Below are positions 15,324 to 23,595 of a DNA stretch of 64,000 nt, piece after piece. The notes beneath the pieces are model-generated. The model did no database searches, had not been told where the DNA came from, and saw nothing but the letters and a program-made list of their open reading frames with translations. The stretch is taken from contig DASTMB010000040.1 in the NCBI GenBank assembly GCA_035714365.1, positions 1-64,000 on the forward strand, read 5' to 3'. The DNA is from Mycobacteriales bacterium (GTDB lineage Bacteria > Actinomycetota > Actinomycetes > BP-191). A program made the translations under genes and the position numbers. The stretch's first letter is position 1. The number at the start of each line of letters is the position of its first letter.

Positions 15324-16024
15324 CGCAACCGCTGGGCGAGGAGGTCCCGGGGTGGGACGGTGCGCGCCGGCCGTCCCGGGTGACGCTGACCGGGCGGTAC
15401 GCGAGCGTCGTGCCGCTCGACGCCGCCGCCCACGCGCACGAGCTCTACGAGTGCTCGCGCGACCCCGCCGTCTGGACCTACCTCTCCTACGGCCCCTGGT
15501 CGGCGGAGGACAACTACCGGCGCGCGCTGGAGCAGCAGCAGGAGCAGGAGGACCCGCTCTTCTTCACCGTGCTGGTCGACGGCACGCCGCGCGGCGTCGT
15601 GTCGTACCTGCGCATCGAGGAGCGGATGGGCTCGATCGAGATCGGCCACATCTGGTACGCGCCCGCCATCCAGCGCTCCCCCGCCACCACGGAGGTGACG
15701 TACCTGCTGGCGCGGCACGCGTTCGAGGACCTCGGCTACCGGCGGTTCGAGTGGAAGTGCCACGCGCTCAACGCCCGCTCCCGCGCCGCCGCCGAACGCT
15801 TCGGCTTCACCTACGAGGGCACCCACCGGCAGGCGATGGTCGTGAAGGGCCGCAACCGCGACACCGCGTGGTTCTCCATCCTGGACAAGGAGTGGCCGGC
15901 TGTCCGCGCGGAGTTCGAGCGGTGGCTGGACCCGGCCAACTTCGACGCGGACGGCGTTCAGCGCAGCCGGTTGAACGCCTCCTCCGCGTCCACGAACGCG
16001 TGGAGCGGGTCCAGCAGGTCCTGA
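15320..16024 (+). CDS. GNAT acetyltransferase, RimJ/RimL type
   Basis: 234 residues from GTG 15320, ribosome site CGGAGG 6 nt upstream. The GNAT fold runs from about 22 to 205: VTLTGRYASVVPLD, then VVSYLRIEERMGSIEIGHIWYAP and RRFEWKCHALNARSRAAAERFGFTYEG, typical of proteins acetylating N-termini or amino groups. The last 22 residues overlap the opposite-strand gene ending at 15958 and look poorly conserved. Overlaps the small gene upstream by 4 nt, so acs, the 90-residue gene and this gene form one unit. Confidence 0.85.
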   Translation: MTQPLGEEVPGWDGARRPSRVTLTGRYASVVPLDAAAHAHELYECSRDPAVWTYLSYGPWSAEDNYRRALEQQQEQEDPLFFTVLVDGTPRGVVSYLRIEERMGSIEIGHIWYAPAIQRSPATTEVTYLLARHAFEDLGYRRFEWKCHALNARSRAAAERFGFTYEGTHRQAMVVKGRNRDTAWFSILDKEWPAVRAEFERWLDPANFDADGVQRSRLNASSASTNAWSGSSRS

Positions 16025-16362
16025 ACGGCGGTCAGCGCGACCTCGAGCTCCCGTGTCGCGCCGGCGACCGCGACGGCCCGGTCGACGCTGTTCAGCGTCT
16101 CCTCGATCGCGGCGTCGCACGCCGCCCACGCCGTCTCCACGAGCGGGTGCCGCCACAGCGGCATCAGCACCCGCGCCTCCCCCAGCGACAGCCGCAACGT
16201 CTCCGCCCCCACCGGCAGCGGCAGCGCCGCCGACCGGGCCGACGACGGCACGCACCGGATCATCGCCCGCTGCGCCAGGTCCACGTGCTCCGCGCAGGCC
16301 AGGAACGCCGCGTGCACCGGCTCGATCTCCGGCGGCAGCGGGCGGCGGGGGCGGATCGGCAC
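15958..16362 (-). CDS. Hypothetical helical protein
   Basis: 134 residues from GTG 16362 (VPIRPRRPLPPEIEP). Predicted all-helical, with HAAFLACAEHVDLAQRAMIRC, LSLGEARVLMPLWRHPLVETAWAAC and a final ALTAVQDLLDPLHAFVDAEEAFNRL. No membrane segment. Codon use is typical of the genome, which supports a real gene. It is convergent with the GNAT gene and overlaps its 3' end by 67 bp. No function assigned. Confidence 0.6.
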   Translation of the reverse strand: MPIRPRRPLPPEIEPVHAAFLACAEHVDLAQRAMIRCVPSSARSAALPLPVGAETLRLSLGEARVLMPLWRHPLVETAWAACDAAIEETLNSVDRAVAVAGATRELEVALTAVQDLLDPLHAFVDAEEAFNRLR

Positions 16363-16405
16363 GACCGCATGGTAGGCGCGGGCACCGGATGGGTACCGCA
16401 CAGGC

Positions 16406-16828
16406 ATGGCGTACCTCGACGTGACCGACCAGGCGACGGCCGCACGGACCACCGACCCCTCCCTCGGCGAGCTGGTCGGGCAGGCGACGAAGGAGCTCTC
16501 CACGCTCGTCCGCAAGGAGATCGAGCTGGCGAAGGCCGAGCTCTCCACCGAGATCGGCAAGGCCGGGAAGGGCGCCGGGATGTTCGGCGGCGCGGGCGTC
16601 ATGGCGATGTACGCGCTGACGTTCCTCTCGCTCGCCGCGATGTTCGGCCTCGGCGCGGTCATGCCGCTCGGCTGGGCGGCGCTGATCGTCGGCGCGGTCT
16701 ACGTCGTCGCGGCGGCCATGCTCGCGCTCACCGGCAAGAAGGCGTTCACCAGCTTCTCCCCCAAGCCCGAGCGCACGATCAAGACCCTGAAGGAGGACGC
16801 CCAGTGGGCGCGTCACCCGAGCAGCTAG
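16406..16828 (+). CDS. Actinobacterial holin-X/phage-holin-family membrane protein
   Basis: 140 residues. The N-terminal amphipathic region (SLGELVGQATKELSTLVRKEIELAKAELS) is followed by two membrane helices (MFGGAGVMAMYALTFLSLAAMFGLG and WAALIVGAVYVVAAAMLAL) and a basic tail. This pattern defines the holin-X family, common in actinobacteria and not necessarily a phage gene. It precedes, with a 25-nt overlap, the DUF3618 gene; the pair is usually found together. Confidence 0.75.
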   Translation: MAYLDVTDQATAARTTDPSLGELVGQATKELSTLVRKEIELAKAELSTEIGKAGKGAGMFGGAGVMAMYALTFLSLAAMFGLGAVMPLGWAALIVGAVYVVAAAMLALTGKKAFTSFSPKPERTIKTLKEDAQWARHPSS

Positions 16829-17031
16829 AGCGCGAGATCGAGCGGACCCGCGCCGAGCTCGCGCAGACGATCGGCGCGATCGAGGAGAAGGTGAGCCCGG
16901 CACGGATCAAGGCGCGGCTCTCGCCCGCGCGGTTCGCGAGCGAGCACAAGCCGATGCTGGCGGCGCTCGGCGGGGGCATCGCGGCGTTGATGACGCTGCT
17001 CGTCGTACGCAAGGCGCGCTCGCACCGGTAG
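16804..17031 (+). CDS. DUF3618 family membrane protein
   Basis: 75 residues from GTG 16804, with AAGGAGG 8 nt upstream inside the preceding gene. PEQLEREIERTRAELAQTIGAIEEKVSPARI is the DUF3618 N-terminal helix; one membrane helix follows (MLAALGGGIAALMTLLVV) with a basic end. Function is unknown. Co-translated with the holin-X gene; both probably sit in the same membrane complex. Confidence 0.8.
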   Translation: MGASPEQLEREIERTRAELAQTIGAIEEKVSPARIKARLSPARFASEHKPMLAALGGGIAALMTLLVVRKARSHR

Positions 17032-17041
17032 CGTTCCGGCC

Positions 17042-17941
17042 ATGCCGGCCGAGAGCGACGTCCTCGTCCCCGGTCCCTGGACGCACCGCGACCTCTCCGC
17101 CAACGGCACCCGCTTCCACGTGGCCGAGGCCGGGAGCGGGCCGTTGGTGCTGCTGCTGCACGGGTTCCCGCAGTTCTGGTGGGCGTGGCGGCACCAGCTC
17201 GCCGGGCTCGCCGACGTCGGGCTGCGCGCCGTCGCGCCGGACCTGCGCGGCTACGGCGCCTCCGACAAGCCGCCCCGCGGCTACGACGCGTACACCCTCG
17301 CCGCCGACGTCGCCGGCATGGTGCGCGCGCTCGGCGAGCAGCGGGCCATCCTTGTCGGCCACGACTGGGGCGCCGCGATCGCCTGGACCGTGGCGGCGTT
17401 GCACCCCGAGGTCGTGGAGCGGCTGGTCGTCCTGTCCACCGCTCACCCGCTGCGGCACCGCGAGGCGGCCGTCGCCGACCCGCGCGGGCAGCTCCGCGCG
17501 AGCGCGTACATGCTCGGCGCGCAGACCCCCTGGCTGGCCGAACGCCGCCTGCTCGACGACGGCGCCGCCCGCGTCGGCACGCTGCTGCGCGAGTGGGGCG
17601 GGCCGGGCTGGCCGAGCGCCGACGAGACGACCGTGTACCGCGAGGCGATGCGCATCCCCGGCGTCGCCCACTCCTCGCTCGAGTACTACCGCTGGTGGGT
17701 GCGCTCGCTCGTCCGGCCGACCGGCTACCGGTTCTTCAAGCGGCTGCAACGCCCCGTCACCGCGCCGACGTTGCAGCTCCACGGCGCGCTCGACGCGTGC
17801 GTGCTGCCGCGGACCGCGCTCGGCTCCGGGCGGTACGTCGAGGCGCGGTACGAGTGGCGGCTGGTCGGCGGCGCAGGGCACTTCCTGCCCGAGGAGGCGC
17901 CGGACGTCGTGACCGGGGAGGTGGCCCGGTGGGCGAAGTGA
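17042..17941 (+). CDS. Alpha/beta hydrolase, epoxide hydrolase EphE-like
   Basis: 299 residues. Oxyanion motif LHGFPQFWWAWRHQL, nucleophile elbow GHDWGAA (Asp), acid at about GALDACVLP, and catalytic His in GAGHFLPEEAP, so a complete Asp-Asp-His triad. HGFP plus GHDWG is the epoxide hydrolase/haloalkane dehalogenase signature. Trp and Tyr residues of the cap are consistent with epoxide hydrolysis. The position between holin-X/DUF3618 and marP matches ephE (Rv3670) in mycobacteria. Followed with a GTGA overlap by DUF309. Confidence 0.85.
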   Translation: MPAESDVLVPGPWTHRDLSANGTRFHVAEAGSGPLVLLLHGFPQFWWAWRHQLAGLADVGLRAVAPDLRGYGASDKPPRGYDAYTLAADVAGMVRALGEQRAILVGHDWGAAIAWTVAALHPEVVERLVVLSTAHPLRHREAAVADPRGQLRASAYMLGAQTPWLAERRLLDDGAARVGTLLREWGGPGWPSADETTVYREAMRIPGVAHSSLEYYRWWVRSLVRPTGYRFFKRLQRPVTAPTLQLHGALDACVLPRTALGSGRYVEARYEWRLVGGAGHFLPEEAPDVVTGEVARWAK

Positions 17942-18423
17942 GCCGCGACCGCGACCCCGACGGGCGCCCGGAGAACGCCCGCCCCCGCGACGCCACCGGC
18001 CGCCTGCTGCCGCGCGGCTCCGGCGCCTCCTGGCGCGAACGCCTCGCCGCCAAGGACGCGCTCCGGGCGCTGCCGCCGCGCGAGGCGGTGGCCGAGGCGG
18101 AGCGCCTCGTGCTGGACGGCCAGCCGTTCTACGCGCACGAGGTGCTGGAAGGGCCGTGGCACCTGGCGGCCGAGCCGGAGCGGGCGTTCTGGCAGGGGCT
18201 CGCCCAGGTCGCCGTGGGCCTCACGCACGTCCAGCGCGGCAACGCCGTCGGCGCGGTGTCGCTGCTGCGCAGCGGCGCGGAGAAGGTCGCCGGGTACCCC
18301 GACGGCACGCACGGCGTCGCCACGTCCCGCGTCGCCGCCGCCGCCCGCGCGCTCGCCGAGCGGGTGGAGACCGAGGGCGTCGCCGCCCTCACGCCCGCCG
18401 ACCTCGCGGTCCCCTACACCTGA
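17938..18423 (+). CDS. DUF309 family protein
   Basis: 161 residues from GTG 17938, overlapping the epoxide hydrolase stop by 4 nt. After a basic, disordered N-terminus of about 45 residues comes the DUF309 core: FYAHEVLEGPWHL, FWQGLAQVAVGLTHVQRGN and LLRSGAEKV. The H-E and WQG residues are the conserved features of the family, a small helical bundle of unknown biochemical role. Alternative start GTG at 17929 is in frame. Confidence 0.8.
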   Translation: MSRDRDPDGRPENARPRDATGRLLPRGSGASWRERLAAKDALRALPPREAVAEAERLVLDGQPFYAHEVLEGPWHLAAEPERAFWQGLAQVAVGLTHVQRGNAVGAVSLLRSGAEKVAGYPDGTHGVATSRVAAAARALAERVETEGVAALTPADLAVPYT

Positions 18424-18427
18424 CCGG

Positions 18428-18886
18428 TCAGGCCGCGTCGGAGCGTTCCTCGGCGGCGGCCGCGAGGTTGGCGAGGAAGCCCTCCGCCATCGCGAAGAAC
18501 GCCGCCGACACCCGCGCCCGCTCCCCCGCCGACCCCGCCGCCGCCGACCAGGTCAGCGTCACCGCCGCCCGCGTCGCGACCGGCACGGCCGGCGCGGAGG
18601 CGTAGGCCAGCGTCACCGACCCCTCGGTCTCCGGCAGCCCCTCGCCGGCGAACGTGAAGCGCGTGACGTAGGAGGTCGGCAGCCGGCGCGGCGGCAGCGC
18701 GCGCACCAGCACGCGGGCGGCGTGCGGCACCAGCGCGGGCACGTCCGCGTCCACCACGAGGTGTCCGGGCGAGCCGCCCACGAGGGTGACGCCGGGCCAC
18801 AGGTCGAGCGCGGTCGGCCCGGCGAGCAGCAACGCCGTGCTGGTGGGGTCGGCGGCGATCGGCCGCTCGACCGTGATGGTCGCCAT
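18428..18886 (-). CDS. Hypothetical protein, possibly SRPBCC/START-like
   Basis: 152 residues from ATG 18886. Predicted alternating strands (ATITVERPIAADP, GVTLVGGSPGHLVVDADV, YVTRFTFAGEGLPETEGSVTLAY, RAAVTLTWSAAAG) and a C-terminal helix (AFFAMAEGFLANLAAAAEE). This order resembles the SRPBCC lipid-binding fold but no diagnostic motif is seen. It sits between DUF309 and marP and has a strong inverted repeat 30-45 bp upstream of its start. Confidence 0.6.
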   Translation of the reverse strand: MATITVERPIAADPTSTALLLAGPTALDLWPGVTLVGGSPGHLVVDADVPALVPHAARVLVRALPPRRLPTSYVTRFTFAGEGLPETEGSVTLAYASAPAVPVATRAAVTLTWSAAAGSAGERARVSAAFFAMAEGFLANLAAAAEERSDAA

Positions 18887-18915
18887 GACGCGCTCCGCGG
18901 GGTGTTTGCAGCACC

Positions 18916-18931
18916 GCTTGCTATCGCAAGC
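18916..18931. promoter_or_regulatory. Inverted repeat, candidate operator
   Basis: GCTTGC-TATC-GCAAGC, a perfect 6-bp-arm repeat, 30 bp upstream of the 152-residue gene. Its surroundings are unusually A/T-containing for this genome. The centre (TTGCTATCGCAA) has the look of a TetR- or MarR-type operator overlapping a promoter. No regulator gene is adjacent, so the cognate protein is unknown. Confidence 0.45.
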
Positions 18932-18966
18932 AGACTACCCGTGCGCCGCGAAAGCAACCAGAGACG

Positions 18967-20148
18967 TCAGTCACAGCTCTGCGTGGACACCGACGCGGTC
19001 GCGGTCCGGCCGGCGTCGGCGTCGGAACGCACCTCCGTCGCCGTGAGCGCGTAGCCGGTCGCCGGGTCGTCGGCGGCGGCCGCGAAGATGACGCCGTACA
19101 CGCGGCCGTCCGGCGCGAGCAGCGGCCCGCCGCTGTTGCCGGGGCGGACCCGCGTCCGCAGCGAGTACACGTCGCGGCGGATGTCGCGGCGGTCGTAGAT
19201 GTCGCGGCCGACGGCCGTGATCCGCTCGCGCACGCGCGCCGCCTCGGCGCGGAACGGCCCGTCCTCCGGGTAGCCGACGACGACCGAGCTGTCGCCGCTG
19301 CGCGCGTCGCCCGCGAACGCCAGCGGCGCCAGCGTGAGCCCGCGCACGTAGAGCACCGCGATGTCGCGGCCGGGGTCGTAGAGCACGACCTTCGCCTCGC
19401 GCTGGTCGCCCGGCCGCACCTCGACCTGCGGCGACTTCACGCCGGCGACCACGTGCGCGTTGGTCATCAGGTGCTCGGGCGCGTAGACGAACGCCGTCCC
19501 CTCGAGCCGCCGCGAGCAGGACCGGGCGACACCCGTGACCTTGAGGACGCGGTCGCGCGCGACGACGACGGCGCGCGCGTTGGCGACGCGCGGGTCGGGC
19601 GCCGGGACGTTGGTGACGCGGGTCGGGCCGAGGTCGGAGAACACCTCGGGGAACCCCTGCCGGCGGAACAGGCTGAGGAACCCGTCGAAGACCGGCGGCG
19701 GGGGCGGCAGCGTGCGGTTCATCGTGCGCATGACCACCGAGCGGCGGACCTGCTCGTTCAGGCCGGTGTACGACGACCGCGAGACCGGCAGCGCGAACAC
19801 CCAGGCGATGAGCAGCACGCCCGCCGCCGCGACGAACGCGCCGACCGCCGAGTCGACCAGCCGGGCCGGCTTCCACACGATGCGCTGCCGCAACGCCGTG
19901 CCGATCGTCGTGCCGAGGAGCTGGCCGAGGATCGCGAGCACCAGGCCGAGGCCGAGCGCGACGAGCGCCTGCGCGTTGCCGGCGACGATCGCGCGGGCGA
20001 TCGGTGGCGCGACGAGCAGCCCGACGATGCCGCCGAGGATCAGCCCCGCGAGCGAGAGGGCGTCGACCACGAGGCCCTGGCGGTAGCCGCCGATGCCGAC
20101 AACCACGATCGCCGCCAGCAGGAAGAGGTCGAGCAGGTCGGCGGACAC
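18967..20148 (-). CDS. marP: MarP-like membrane serine protease with CvpA domain
   Basis: 393 residues. The N-terminal 150 carry a CvpA-like domain with four membrane helices (LLDLFLLAAIVVVGIGGYRQGL onward). After a Pro-rich linker comes a chymotrypsin-like periplasmic protease: His in TNAHVVAG, Asp in DPGRDIAVL, Ser in RPGNSGGPL. Two Cys (RSCSRR and the last residues) may form the redox disulphide known in M. tuberculosis MarP (Rv3671c), which protects against acid and oxidative stress by processing cell-wall enzymes. Architecture and length agree with that family. Confidence 0.92.
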   Translation of the reverse strand: MSADLLDLFLLAAIVVVGIGGYRQGLVVDALSLAGLILGGIVGLLVAPPIARAIVAGNAQALVALGLGLVLAILGQLLGTTIGTALRQRIVWKPARLVDSAVGAFVAAAGVLLIAWVFALPVSRSSYTGLNEQVRRSVVMRTMNRTLPPPPPVFDGFLSLFRRQGFPEVFSDLGPTRVTNVPAPDPRVANARAVVVARDRVLKVTGVARSCSRRLEGTAFVYAPEHLMTNAHVVAGVKSPQVEVRPGDQREAKVVLYDPGRDIAVLYVRGLTLAPLAFAGDARSGDSSVVVGYPEDGPFRAEAARVRERITAVGRDIYDRRDIRRDVYSLRTRVRPGNSGGPLLAPDGRVYGVIFAAAADDPATGYALTATEVRSDADAGRTATASVSTQSCD

Positions 20149-20172
20149 GGCGGCGTTCCCGGGCCCGGTGGC

Positions 20173-20601
20173 CTAGGAGACCTTGAGCTCGCCGGTCATG
20201 CCCAGCGACTCGTGGTACTTGCAGATGAACTTGATCGTCTGGCCGGACTTCAGCCCGGTGAGCTTGACCTCGACGGTCTTGCCGGCGTCGGCGTTGACGT
20301 CGACCTTGAGGTCGGCGTTGGTGAACGTGTGCGGCGCCTGGCCGGTGTTCTTCATCGAGATCGTCACGTCGCCCGCGGCGACGGTCAGCGTCTTCGGGTC
20401 GAACTCGTTGTCCTTCGCGACCAGCTCGGTGCCGCCGCCGGACGGGGCGGGGCCGGTGCTCTGCGGGCCGTTCGACGCGCTCGGCGTGTCCTGGATGTCG
20501 GCGAGGGTGTTGTTGCCGTTGTCCTGCTTCGTGCACGCGCCGAGGGCGACGACGGTCGCCAGCGCGAGCGCGCCGGCCGCGGCGCGACGGACGTGCTGCA
20601 T
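20173..20601 (-). CDS. Cupredoxin-domain lipoprotein
   Basis: 142 residues from ATG with AAGGAG 6 nt upstream. Lipoprotein signal peptide ending VALGAC at about 23. Ser/Gly/Pro linker to about 58, then a plastocyanin-like domain: VAKDNEFDPKTLTV, first copper ligand His in APHTF, then Cys, His and Met ligands in ICKYHESLGM. All four type 1 copper ligands are present, so electron transfer or copper handling at the outer face of the membrane is likely. No redox partner gene is adjacent. Confidence 0.88.
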   Translation of the reverse strand: MQHVRRAAAGALALATVVALGACTKQDNGNNTLADIQDTPSASNGPQSTGPAPSGGGTELVAKDNEFDPKTLTVAAGDVTISMKNTGQAPHTFTNADLKVDVNADAGKTVEVKLTGLKSGQTIKFICKYHESLGMTGELKVS

Positions 20602-20651
20602 GGTGCTCCTTGCGTCGGAGGGACGGAGGGGACGCTACCGCAGGCGGCGGC

Positions 20652-22013
20652 TCACGACGTGCCCGGGCGCGGCGCCCGCCACACCGCCGTCACGACGAAC
20701 GACGCCGCCAGCCCCCACAACGCCCCCAGCACGGCGCCGCCGAGCACGTCGGAGAGGAACACGTCGCCCGCGAGCAGCTCCGCGAAGCCGGCGCCGATCA
20801 CGACGCCGATCGCGACGAACGTCCACGTCACCATGCGGGTCCACCGCGCCGCGCGGGGCAGCAGCACGACGAGCAGCGCGATCGCCGTCGCCGCCGCGAC
20901 CGTCGTCGCCGTCGCCGGGAACGTCCGGTCCGCGAACGACCCGGTGAACGGGTTCGGCCGCGCGACGAGCGCGCGCACGACCGGCGGCACCACGAGCCCG
21001 CCCGCCACCGTGACGGCGAGCACCACCAGTCCGCGCGGGCGCCGGTCCCGCCACCACGTCACCAGCCCGACCAGCGCCGCGAGCGCGACCGCGCCCGCCG
21101 GCGAGAGGACCGCGTGCACGGCCGCCACCGCGTCCGCCAGCCGGGCGGGCTGGTCGGCCAGGGCACTGCGCACGTTGCGGTCCAGCGCCGGGAGGCCGGT
21201 GCGCCCCAGCACCTGCACGAGGATCACGGCGAGCAGCCAGCCGAGGATCGCGAGCCCGACGAGCACCGCCGTGAGCTGGAGCCCGGCCGCCGGGCCGGGG
21301 CGGAACCGCTTGCCCACGAATGCGAGCTGGCGCGCGTACCGCCGCCGCACCGCCGCCACCCGCGGCCGGTCCAGGAACGCGCGCCACGCCGCCCGGATCC
21401 GGTCCTGCCGCCGCACCGTCGCCCGCGCCAGCAGCACCAGCACCACCACCGTCACGATGACGACGGCGAGCACCGTCGACGCGCGGCCGACGTAGCGCTC
21501 GACGCGGCGCCACGAGTTGCCGGCCAGGTAGCCGACGAGGGTGAAGCCGGTGCCCCACGCCGTCGCGCCGAGGACGCTCGCGACGAGGAACCGCCCGTAC
21601 GCCATCCCCGACGCGCCCGCCGCGAACGGCATCACCGCGCGCAGCACCCCGACGAACCGCCCGAGCACCACCGCGCGGATGCCGCCCGCGCGGATGCGGG
21701 TCATCGTCGACTCGACGCGGGCGCGGCCGACGAGCCGGCCGACCCGCCCGCCGAGCACCTTCGTGCCGAGCCGCCGGCCCAGGTAGAAGCCGACCGAGTC
21801 GCCGACGACCGCGCCGAGCGACGCCGCCGCCGCCATCGCCGCGACCGGGATCCGGCCCTGGAACGCCACCACGCCACCGAGCACGACCGCCGTCTCGCCC
21901 GGCACCGCGAGCCCCGCGAACGCCGCCGTCTCCAGCATCGCGAGCACGAAGACCAGCGCGCACACCAAGGGCGCGGGCAGGCTCGTGAGCGAGTCGAAGA
22001 GGCCGGCCATCAC
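20652..22013 (-). CDS. DedA-PAP2 fusion membrane protein
   Basis: About 453 residues (GTG 22013 or ATG 22010). Residues 1-195 are a DedA/SNARE-associated domain: ETAAFAGLAVPGETAVVLGG, GDSVGFYLGRRLG, and GRFVGVLRAVMPFAAGASGM, the scramblase-like core of this family. After a basic loop, residues 255-450 are a PAP2-like domain with RALVARPNPF, but the expected PSGH motif reads FPATATT and the third motif AGDVFLSDV lacks its catalytic His. The phosphatase half may therefore be inactive. Probable role is lipid handling in the membrane. Confidence 0.8.
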   Translation of the reverse strand: MMAGLFDSLTSLPAPLVCALVFVLAMLETAAFAGLAVPGETAVVLGGVVAFQGRIPVAAMAAAASLGAVVGDSVGFYLGRRLGTKVLGGRVGRLVGRARVESTMTRIRAGGIRAVVLGRFVGVLRAVMPFAAGASGMAYGRFLVASVLGATAWGTGFTLVGYLAGNSWRRVERYVGRASTVLAVVIVTVVVLVLLARATVRRQDRIRAAWRAFLDRPRVAAVRRRYARQLAFVGKRFRPGPAAGLQLTAVLVGLAILGWLLAVILVQVLGRTGLPALDRNVRSALADQPARLADAVAAVHAVLSPAGAVALAALVGLVTWWRDRRPRGLVVLAVTVAGGLVVPPVVRALVARPNPFTGSFADRTFPATATTVAAATAIALLVVLLPRAARWTRMVTWTFVAIGVVIGAGFAELLAGDVFLSDVLGGAVLGALWGLAASFVVTAVWRAPRPGTS

Positions 22014-22017
22014 GACG

Positions 22018-23595
22018 TCAGACGAACTGCTTCGCGAAGGCCCTGGCGGAGATGCGTTCGCCCGTGGCCTGCTCCACCAGCCGGTCCCAGCGCAGCCGGG
22101 CGCCCGGCCCGAACACGCTGCGCCGCAGCCACTCCCCGGTCTCCCGGTCGTCGTAGAGGCGGCCGCCGCGCGCCTCGACCGTCGCCTGGAGCTGCGACGC
22201 GAACAGCTCGCCGAGCACGTAGTTCTGGTAGTAGACCGGGGCGAGCGCGAGGTGCAGCTTCGCCGCCCAGTCGGGCGCGTGCCGGCCGGGCGGGCGGGGC
22301 ACGAGCTGGAACCGTTCGACCAGGTCCCACCAGCGCGTGTCGTGGTCGGCCGCCGGGTCGGCGTAGAGGCCGCGCTCGAAGTGGCACATCACCAGCACCC
22401 AGCGCGCGAACACCAGCATGTGCGCGCGCAGCGCCGCCGCCACCTGCTCGTCCACGCCGACCAGCTCCGACTCCGGAACGCCCGCAACGTCGCGCAGCCA
22501 GCCCGCGTCCTTCGACAGCCGGCCGAAGAGCTGCGCGACCGCCTCCGTCGTCAGCGAGTGCGCCGGCCGCCGCAGCGCCCACGGCAGGTCGTCGCCGAGG
22601 TACACGTCGTACGCCGCGTGCCCGAACTCGTGCAGCATCGTCGACGCCCAGCGCTCGTTGTCGATGACGTTGCAGAGCACGCGGACGTCGTCGCGGCGGT
22701 CGACCGACAGGCAGAACGCGTGCTGGTTCTTGCCCTCCCGGCCGTAGAGGTCGCTGCGCTCCACGACCGGCCGCAGCTCCAGCCCCAGCCCGTCGTAGGT
22801 CCGCAGCGTCAGCTCGGTCAGGTCCTTCCCGGCGACGAGCGGGTCCAGGTCGACGGCGGCCTCGCGCGGCGCGTCCTGGAAGAACGGGTCCGCGTAGTGC
22901 CACGGCATCACCGTGTCGACGCCGAACCGCTCGCGCAGCCGCGCGTCCAGCCCCTCCTTCATCCGCCGGAACGGCTCGGCCGTCAGCGTGTCCAGCTCGT
23001 CCAGCAGCGCGAACAGCCGCTCCTCGGACAGCTCCCCGAACGCCAGCGACATCGCGTAGTAGTGCGGGTAGCCGAGGCGGCGGGCGGCGTCGTTGCGGAC
23101 CTCGACCAGACGGCGCACGCGCCCCGCGACCTCCGCGCCGACCTGCTTGCTCGCCTCCCACGCGGCGCGGCGCTCCGCGTCGTCGTCGCTGTCGGAGAGC
23201 ACCTGCTCGATCTCGTTGTCGCTCCACCGCCGGCCGCCGGCCTCGCCGCGGAACGTCGCGTACACCGAGTCGCACTCCGCGCCCAGCGTCACCAGCTCCG
23301 CGCGCAGCTCGGCCGGCGTCTGCTCGCTCGCGAACGCCAGCCGCAACGTCTCCACGCTGCGCGCCAGGTCCGCGTCGGCGATGTCCTCGCCCGCGAGCGC
23401 CGCCAGCTCCGCGTACGTCGCCTCGTCGGCGAAGTAGTCGGAGAGCTTCTGCTCCAGCGCGATGCGCTCCGCGTCCGCCTCCGGCGACGAGGCGACGTTG
23501 GTGCGCCACCACGCCTCGTTGACCTCCGCCTCCAACGGCGCCAGGTCGGCGACCAGCCGCTCCACCAGCGCGCGCGCCTTCTCGTCAGCCGCCAC
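22018..23595 (-). CDS. Zinc metallopeptidase of the M2/M3 (gluzincin) type
   Basis: 525 residues from GTG 23595 with AGGAGG 6 nt upstream. All-helical and without a signal peptide, so cytoplasmic. The zinc site is HEFGHAAYD with a downstream Glu in SLTTEAVAQLFGRL, the HExxH-E arrangement. QNYVLGELFASQL near the C-terminus matches M2/M3 enzymes that trim oligopeptides. It overlaps the upstream NUDIX gene by 11 nt, so the two are co-translated. M2 (ACE-like) and M3 cannot be separated by eye. Confidence 0.8.
   Translation of the reverse strand: MAADEKARALVERLVADLAPLEAEVNEAWWRTNVASSPEADAERIALEQKLSDYFADEATYAELAALAGEDIADADLARSVETLRLAFASEQTPAELRAELVTLGAECDSVYATFRGEAGGRRWSDNEIEQVLSDSDDDAERRAAWEASKQVGAEVAGRVRRLVEVRNDAARRLGYPHYYAMSLAFGELSEERLFALLDELDTLTAEPFRRMKEGLDARLRERFGVDTVMPWHYADPFFQDAPREAAVDLDPLVAGKDLTELTLRTYDGLGLELRPVVERSDLYGREGKNQHAFCLSVDRRDDVRVLCNVIDNERWASTMLHEFGHAAYDVYLGDDLPWALRRPAHSLTTEAVAQLFGRLSKDAGWLRDVAGVPESELVGVDEQVAAALRAHMLVFARWVLVMCHFERGLYADPAADHDTRWWDLVERFQLVPRPPGRHAPDWAAKLHLALAPVYYQNYVLGELFASQLQATVEARGGRLYDDRETGEWLRRSVFGPGARLRWDRLVEQATGERISARAFAKQFV

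Noticed and set aside
16406-17031. Prophage remnant because of the holin-family gene
   Set aside because: Holin-X/DUF3618 pairs are ordinary chromosomal genes in actinobacteria and no phage genes surround them.
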